From Vitreoscilla stercoraria DSM 513 (GTDB lineage: Bacteria > Pseudomonadota > Gammaproteobacteria > Burkholderiales > Neisseriaceae), in contig NZ_KB908023.1 of NCBI RefSeq assembly GCF_000382305.1, positions 1 through 64,000 of the forward strand: a stretch of 64,000 nt of DNA, written 5' to 3'. The translations under genes and the position numbers were made by a program. Within the stretch, counting starts at the first letter, position 1, and every line of letters begins with the position of its first letter. Positions 58,384-64,000 of this stretch are shown here, in pieces. The notes under the pieces are model-generated. The model searched no databases. It was given only the letters and a program-made list of their open reading frames with translations, and was not told the origin of the DNA.

Positions 58384-59703
58384 TTACTCGACACGCTCGC
58401 CGTGAGTAGTGATGTCCATACCTTGACGTTCGTCTTCGGCATCGATGCGCAATCCTACTGTTTTATCGATGATTTTTAACAAGACAAAGCTCACCAAACC
58501 GCTATAAACCACTGTAATGATGATGCCTTCAATTTGTGCAAACCAATTCACTTCTGCACCACTGATGGTTGTCGATACAAAAACACCTGTTAATACCGCA
58601 CCAATGATGCCGCCAATACCGTGAATGCCGAATGCATCCATAGAATCATCGTATTTCATCATTGCTTTGAGTTTGGTTACGGCAAAGAAACAACCTGCTG
58701 CTGTTAACAAACCAATTGCCAAAGCAGGAACGGGTGCCACAAAACCTGCCGCTGGCGTAATGCCCACCAAACCCGACAACGCACCTGAAGCCAAACCCAA
58801 AGCCGATGGTTTTTGACCAAACAATTTCTCACACAACATCCAAGCCAAAGCACCGCCCGCTGTTGCCACTTGCGTGGTCACCATCGCCATACCTGCGCGG
58901 CCATCAGCTGCACCTGCAGAGCCTGCATTAAAACCAAACCAACCTACCCACAACATGCCCACACCAATCAAGGTCAAAGTCAAATTGTGTGGTGCCATTG
59001 GTTCTTTGCCAAAACCCAAGCGTTTGCCCACCAACATACAGCCAACCAAACCTGCAATACCCGCGTTGATGTGGACTACCGTACCACCTGCATAATCCAA
59101 TACGCCATCTGCTGCCAACCAACCATCGCTGCCCCAAACCCAGTGTGCCGTTGGTGCGTACACAATCAACACCCAAAACGTGATGAAAATCATGATGGCA
59201 GAAAATTTCATGCGTTCCGCAAAAGCACCCGTAATGATGGCTGAGCTAATGATGGCAAACGTCATTTGGAAGAAGAAAAATACGCTTTCAGGAATGGTTG
59301 GCAAACCCGGATAAATCGTCAATTTTTCGTCTTCTGCAATGAACGTCATGCCTTGCAAAAACACGCGGTCAAAGCCGCCTAAAAAGCCATTATTAGGCGT
59401 GAACGCAATGCTGTAACCGACAATCATCCACAGCACCGATACCAACGATGCCACCGCAAAACTTTGTACCATCATCGCCAACACGTTTTTCTTGCGTGCC
59501 ATACCACCGTAAAACAACGCCAAGCCCGGCAAGGTCATAAACAATACCAATGCTGCCGAAATCATCATCCACGCACTGTCACCCGTATCCAAATTGGCAA
59601 CAGGTTGCAACCAGTCCGCCGTACCATTGGCCATCGCCGCCGCAGGCACTGTCAACACCGCTGCCGCCACCCATTTTTTTACATTACATAAAGCCATGTT
59701 CAT
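58384..59703 (-). CDS. amtB: Ammonium transporter
   Basis: A 439-residue Amt channel in the inner membrane with about 11 helices and an N-terminal signal (to about 26). DYAGGTVVHINAG and AFGIHGIGGIIGAVLTG contain the paired pore His. DSAWMMISAALVLFMTLPGLALFYGG is shown in part near the start. It lies 6 bases after the P-II gene, the conserved glnK-amtB pair; GlnK blocks the channel when ammonium is plentiful. Confidence 0.97.
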   Translation of the reverse strand: MNMALCNVKKWVAAAVLTVPAAAMANGTADWLQPVANLDTGDSAWMMISAALVLFMTLPGLALFYGGMARKKNVLAMMVQSFAVASLVSVLWMIVGYSIAFTPNNGFLGGFDRVFLQGMTFIAEDEKLTIYPGLPTIPESVFFFFQMTFAIISSAIITGAFAERMKFSAIMIFITFWVLIVYAPTAHWVWGSDGWLAADGVLDYAGGTVVHINAGIAGLVGCMLVGKRLGFGKEPMAPHNLTLTLIGVGMLWVGWFGFNAGSAGAADGRAGMAMVTTQVATAGGALAWMLCEKLFGQKPSALGLASGALSGLVGITPAAGFVAPVPALAIGLLTAAGCFFAVTKLKAMMKYDDSMDAFGIHGIGGIIGAVLTGVFVSTTISGAEVNWFAQIEGIIITVVYSGLVSFVLLKIIDKTVGLRIDAEDERQGMDITTHGERVE

Positions 59704-59709
59704 TCTCCC

Positions 59710-60558
<849 letters not shown>

Positions 60559-60591
60559 TAAAAAAAGCGTCCTGTAAGTTACAGGACGCTT
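60559..60591 (-). terminator. Terminator of argJ from an inverted DUS-like pair
   Basis: AAGCGTCCTGTAA (60565-60577) and TTACAGGACGCTT (60579-60591) have a one-base loop. A T run follows on minus. It lies 26 bases after the argJ stop. Confidence 0.88.
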
Positions 60592-60616
60592 GTTTGAGTT
60601 TCAGATAAAGTACCGA

Positions 60617-61831
60617 TTAGCTGCGATATTCGGCATTGATTTTCACATAATCATACGAAAAATCGCAGGTGTACATTTTGCCACTGGCATCCCCTCGCGC
60701 CAAATCCACCGTCACGGTAATGTCGCTTTGCTGCATCACTGCCGCACCTGCCTCCTCCACATAACTTGTCGCACGTCCGCCTTTTTCAGCCACCAACACG
60801 TCTCCCAACCACATTTGCACTTGCGACACATCCAAGTCCTCAATGCCCGCATAACCAACCGCGCACAACAAACGACCCAAATTCGGATCGCTGGCAAAAA
60901 ACGCGGTTTTCACCAATGGCGAACGGGCAATGGCATCTGCCACCAAACGCGCTTCTGCTTTGGTTTTGGCGTGTTGTACGTCAACCGTGATGAATTTGGT
61001 TGCACCTTCGCCATCGCGCACAATCGCTTGCGCCAATTCCAAAGACAAATCCAATAAGGCCGCTTTAATGGCTTCGTAAGCCGCGCCTTCTGTTGCGGTT
61101 ATCACAGGCAAAGCCGAGGTGCCTGTTGCCATGATGATGAAGCTGTCATTGGTCGAAGTGTCGCCATCAACGCTGATACAGTTAAAGGTTTCGTCCGCCA
61201 CTTCTTTGACCAACACTTGCAACACCTCTTTGGCAATCGCCGCATCGGTAGCCACAAAACCCAGCATCGTCGCCATATTGGGATGAATCATGCCCGAACC
61301 TTTAGACATGCCCGTAATCTTGATGCTCACGCCATCTATGTCAATTTGGCGACTGCCTGATTTGGCCACCGTATCAGTCGTCATGATGGCAGCTGCCGCC
61401 ACATCCCAATGTACAGGCTGCACATTCGGAATCACCGCAGCAATTTTTTCATACGGCAATGGCTCTAAAATCACGCCGGTTGAAAACGGCAATACTTGCT
61501 TTTCTGCACAACCAACATGAGACGCTACTGCTTGACACACCGCGCGCGCGCGCATCAAACCATCCGCACCCGTTCCTGCGTTCGCGTTGCCTGTATTGAC
61601 CACCAAAGCACGAATGTCGGAACTTGGTAACAATTCTTGGCACACCCGCACAGGCGCAGCACAAAAACGGTTTTGAGTGAAAACGCCAGCAACTTGTGTT
61701 TCAGGACGCAATACCAACAAAGTCACATCGTTGTGATTGGCTTTTTTCACACCAGCTTGACCTACAAACAAATCCACACCCTCAATGGCCAACAATTCTT
61801 GGGCGTTTTTGGGTTTCAAATCAACTGCCAT
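60617..61831 (-). CDS. argJ: Bifunctional ornithine acetyltransferase / N-acetylglutamate synthase
   Basis: A 404-residue enzyme of the cyclic arginine pathway. HPNMATMLGF is the autocleavage site, with the A-T bond near residue 185 separating alpha and beta chains. AVNTGNANAGTG-like (VVNTGNANAGTG) and DGDTSTNDSF are further signatures. The start was set at 61831 (MAVDLKPK), since AAAGGA lies just before it. It is divergent from the nicotinamidase gene. Confidence 0.95.
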   Translation of the reverse strand: MAVDLKPKNAQELLAIEGVDLFVGQAGVKKANHNDVTLLVLRPETQVAGVFTQNRFCAAPVRVCQELLPSSDIRALVVNTGNANAGTGADGLMRARAVCQAVASHVGCAEKQVLPFSTGVILEPLPYEKIAAVIPNVQPVHWDVAAAAIMTTDTVAKSGSRQIDIDGVSIKITGMSKGSGMIHPNMATMLGFVATDAAIAKEVLQVLVKEVADETFNCISVDGDTSTNDSFIIMATGTSALPVITATEGAAYEAIKAALLDLSLELAQAIVRDGEGATKFITVDVQHAKTKAEARLVADAIARSPLVKTAFFASDPNLGRLLCAVGYAGIEDLDVSQVQMWLGDVLVAEKGGRATSYVEEAGAAVMQQSDITVTVDLARGDASGKMYTCDFSYDYVKINAEYRS

Positions 61832-62010
61832 AACCGTTTTTCCTTTATTCATCATTTTCTGTGTACGCAACATCTGTGCAAGCTGCGTTTATACTACTTT
61901 TTTTTGCCAACGCACAGAGCCTACCGTATAAAACAGCATCAAATACTTGCGAGCGGTCTATGGCTGATGCAGTATGTATTGATTGTGATTTGAATCTAAA
62001 GGATGTTGCT

Positions 62011-62637
62011 ATGCTGGTCGTTGCCATAGATGTTGATGCCCAACGCACGTTTACCCCATTGTGTCCGAATGAATTGCCCGTCACAGGTGGCGATGAAATC
62101 GTGGGTCAATTGAATGCGCAAGCCGCTTTGGCACATTTGCGCGTGTTAACCAAAGATGCCCACAATCCCAACGCCGCTTGGGTGGTCGATAGCCATGATA
62201 AAATCGGCACGCCCATTGGTTTACCCGATTCGGACATCGGCTGGGTGCGCCATGCCGAAGTCGGCACCGATGGCTTCAAAGCCTTGCCCGGCTTGCCTGA
62301 ACCTGAACAATATGATTTTTTGGTTTACAAAGGCGTAGAAAACCACATGCACCCTTATGGCGCCTGTTACCACGATTTGGCAGGACGCATCAGCACAGGT
62401 TTATTGGAATGGCTCACCGTCAAACAAGCCACACATATTTTTGTGGGCGGCTTGGCAACCGATTATTGTGTCAAAAACACCGTATTACAATTGTGTGCTT
62501 ATTCAAAAAATTGGCAAGTGTGGGTGAATTTGGGTGCGTGTCGCGGCATTGCAGACGATACCGTCATCACCGCCATTGAAGACATGCGCCTAGCAGGTGC
62601 ACAAATCGTAGACGATAGCAGCCAATTGCCTACTTAA
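62011..62637 (+). CDS. pncA: Nicotinamidase (isochorismatase-like hydrolase)
   Basis: A 208-residue cysteine hydrolase that deamidates nicotinamide. AIDVDAQRTF gives a likely catalytic Asp (D9), K is in LVYKGVENHMHPYGA, and C153 in GLATDYCVKNT is the nucleophile. VVDSHDKIG has a metal-binding Asp and His. The start was moved to 62011 because AAAGGATG precedes this ATG and the family begins near here. Isochorismatase-type hydrolysis of another amide is possible. Confidence 0.85.
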   Translation: MLVVAIDVDAQRTFTPLCPNELPVTGGDEIVGQLNAQAALAHLRVLTKDAHNPNAAWVVDSHDKIGTPIGLPDSDIGWVRHAEVGTDGFKALPGLPEPEQYDFLVYKGVENHMHPYGACYHDLAGRISTGLLEWLTVKQATHIFVGGLATDYCVKNTVLQLCAYSKNWQVWVNLGACRGIADDTVITAIEDMRLAGAQIVDDSSQLPT

Positions 62638-62661
62638 TTTAAATCATTTGAATCATCTAAC

Positions 62662-62690
62662 AAGCGTCCTGTAAAGCTTACAGGACGCTT
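62662..62690 (+). repeat. Inverted DUS-like pair downstream of pncA
   Basis: AAGCGTCCTGTAA (62662-62674) and TTACAGGACGCTT (62678-62690) form a perfect stem. The following TGTTTGG has a poor T run, so I class it as a repeat. Confidence 0.8.
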
Positions 62691-62832
62691 GTTTGGTTTG
62701 GTATTTTCATCCGAATATCACTCATCAAAACCACTGCGGCAGTAATTTTTTTCAATTTCATCGCACCCTTTTGAAGATTCACAGTCTATTGCATCTCAAT
62801 GTCATTTACCCTAATAACATAAGGATTATCAT

Positions 62833-63414
62833 ATGTCTGCCAAACTGTTGATGCTCGTCGGTGATTATGCTGAAGATTACCAAGTCATGGTGCCATTTCA
62901 GGCCTTTTGGGCAATTGGCTATCAAGTTGATGCCATTTGCCCAAACAAATCCACGGGCGATGTCATTAAAACCATCATTCGCAATCTGGCCAGCGATCAA
63001 GTTTACAGTGAACAATCCGGTCATGATTTCACATTGAACGCTGACTTCAATCACATTAATACAAGTGAATATCAAGGTTTAATCATTCCAGGCGGTCGTG
63101 CGCCTGAATATTTACGCTTGAATCCCAAAGTCATCAATATTGTACGTGAATTTGATGCTGCCAAAAAACCGATTGCCGCAATGTGCCATGGTGTACAGGT
63201 GTTGGCGGCGGCACGGGTGATACACAATCGCTATATTGCTTCTTTTCATACCTGCGCCCACGACATTCACCTTGTTGGTGGCAAATACATCGAAGTGCCT
63301 AATGACAATGCAATGGCCGATGGGCATATTATTACCGCACCGTCTTGGCTGGCACAACCTGCTTGGATGGCGCAATTGTTGATGGCTTTGGGTACTAAAA
63401 TTGAAATTCCATAA
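62833..63414 (+). CDS. DJ-1/PfpI family protein
   Basis: A 193-residue protein of the DJ-1/PfpI superfamily. MLVGDYAEDYQVMVPFQAF (residues 7-25) starts the fold, LIIPGGRAPEYLR follows, and C118 in AAMCHGVQVL is the conserved nucleophile elbow Cys. Members act as stress proteins, glyoxalases or deglycases; which one is not clear. TAAGGA lies before the ATG. Confidence 0.85.
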   Translation: MSAKLLMLVGDYAEDYQVMVPFQAFWAIGYQVDAICPNKSTGDVIKTIIRNLASDQVYSEQSGHDFTLNADFNHINTSEYQGLIIPGGRAPEYLRLNPKVINIVREFDAAKKPIAAMCHGVQVLAAARVIHNRYIASFHTCAHDIHLVGGKYIEVPNDNAMADGHIITAPSWLAQPAWMAQLLMALGTKIEIP

Positions 63415-63416
63415 CA

Positions 63417-63446
63417 AAGCGTCCTGTAAACATTTACAGGACGCTT
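63417..63446. repeat. Inverted DUS-like pair between convergent genes
   Basis: AAGCGTCCTGTAA (63417-63429) and TTACAGGACGCTT (63434-63446) form a hairpin 3 bases after the DJ-1 gene stop and 27 bases before the phhB stop. It may terminate both. Confidence 0.82.
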
Positions 63447-63473
63447 ATCAGTTTTATTTTGGTTACAACACCA

Positions 63474-63824
63474 TTACATATTTAACACTGCATCGGTTTT
63501 GGCGGCACAAATAAAATCATTTTTGTGTAAGCCGTTAATGGCATGCGTCCACCATGTAATGGTCAAACTGCCCCATTCCAATAATAAAGCAGGATGATGG
63601 CCTTCTGCCTCTGCCAATTCTGCTACTTTTTGATGCGCTGCCCATGCTTGTTTGAAATTTCTAAATGAGTATTGACGCTGCAACTGCATCACACCATCGA
63701 CCACAATTGGCTGCCAATCGGGAATTTGACGCAATAATTCAGGCAATTCTTGTTCGTCTACTTGCGGTGCGCCAGCTTGGCACGCTTCACATTGCATTTG
63801 GTTCAAAGTTTCGGTGGCGCTCAT
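63474..63824 (-). CDS. phhB: Pterin-4a-carbinolamine dehydratase
   Basis: A 116-residue enzyme that regenerates tetrahydrobiopterin after phenylalanine hydroxylation. The [22 protein letters not shown] segment (shown in part) has the conserved HHP motif, and [16 protein letters not shown] the end of the fold. The start was set to 63824 because AGGAAA lies before this ATG; an upstream frame to 63848 is not family-like. It is downstream of phhA on minus. Confidence 0.93.
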   Translation of the reverse strand: MSATETLNQMQCEACQAGAPQVDEQELPELLRQIPDWQPIVVDGVMQLQRQYSFRNFKQAWAAHQKVAELAEAEGHHPALLLEWGSLTITWWTHAINGLHKNDFICAAKTDAVLNM

Positions 63825-63857
63825 TGAAGATTTCCTATTGATAATCATGTAAATGGT

Positions 63858-64000
63858 TTAATGGCTGATGGCTTCAGGCAAAGGAAACAAGCCCAAAGCT
63901 TGGGCTTTGCGCACTTCGCTCATGATGTCGATATGAGCCAAATCATACAAATCGTTGACGTCAGTTAAATGGTAATAAATCGGTTGCAATACATCAATGC
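63858..64000 (-). CDS. phhA: Phenylalanine 4-hydroxylase, C-terminal end (runs off window)
   Basis: The last 46 codons of a frame that continues beyond the right edge. IDVLQPIYYHLTDVNDLYDL and IDIMSEVRKAQALGLFPLP resemble the C-terminal end of bacterial phenylalanine hydroxylase. It stops 34 bases before the phhB start, giving a phhA-phhB operon. The iron-binding motif is outside the window. Confidence 0.75.
   Translation of the reverse strand, partial: IDVLQPIYYHLTDVNDLYDLAHIDIMSEVRKAQALGLFPLPEAISH

Overview
The window looks like chromosomal DNA from a member of the Neisseriaceae (Betaproteobacteria). The signs are a CNP1-family protein, a fused BirA-CoaX gene, tandem small RNA genes beside an Lrp regulator, and dozens of copies of a short word, AAGCGTCCTGTAA, whose density and inverted-pair arrangement match the DNA uptake sequences (DUS) of that family. 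The word is not one of the DUS dialects I remember. A complete cyoABCDE bo3 quinol oxidase is unlike Neisseria itself and fits a Vitreoscilla-like relative. The genus is inference only.

Layout. 1-969: edge of an IS256-family element lying against a truncated ApeA-type (HEPN-associated) anti-phage gene. 1087-8721: alaS and the cyoABCDE operon, both on minus. 9205-14384: rlmJ, fbp, two cyclophilins, a small membrane protein, an SH3-like secreted protein, gph-recX. 14381-21821: a glycosyltransferase, a glutamate-synthase-like flavoprotein, a frameshifted ung, an effector-binding protein, two ubiquinone-type hydroxylases, a UmuD-like autoprotease. 22446-25689: uvrC-pgsA followed by seven tRNA genes (four Gly, two Cys, one Leu), one Cys gene being very divergent. 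25710-34992: guaB, the rlmE-ftsH-folP-glmM-dedA cluster, yhbY, greA. 35129-45076: ssb, an MFS transporter, a lytic transglycosylase, pyrC, tusA, cnp1, a TSUP permease, a hydrolase, a macrodomain-like protein, kdsA and pyrG. 45255-49524: two EamA permeases, rpmB-rpmG, a GlsB-type protein, alr. 49612-52100: dadA, a divergent lrp and two tandem sRNA genes. 52408-64000: tldD, a SPOR protein, birA-coaX, rfaE2, a phosphoesterase, amtB-glnK, argJ, a nicotinamidase, a DJ-1 protein, phhB and the end of phhA.

How the genes work together. Most of the window is core metabolism and information processing. Coherent modules are aerobic respiration (cyo plus two quinone-ring hydroxylases), alanine catabolism (dadA, alr, lrp), ammonium uptake (glnK-amtB), KDO/heptose precursor synthesis for lipopolysaccharide (kdsA, rfaE2), and phenylalanine hydroxylation (phhA-phhB).

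The most unusual signals are the apparent new DUS dialect with two coexisting variants, the tandem sibling sRNAs with near-ideal promoters, the divergent tRNA-Cys gene, the IS-interrupted ApeA gene and the A7-tract frameshift in ung. I saw no rRNA operon, CRISPR array or intact prophage.
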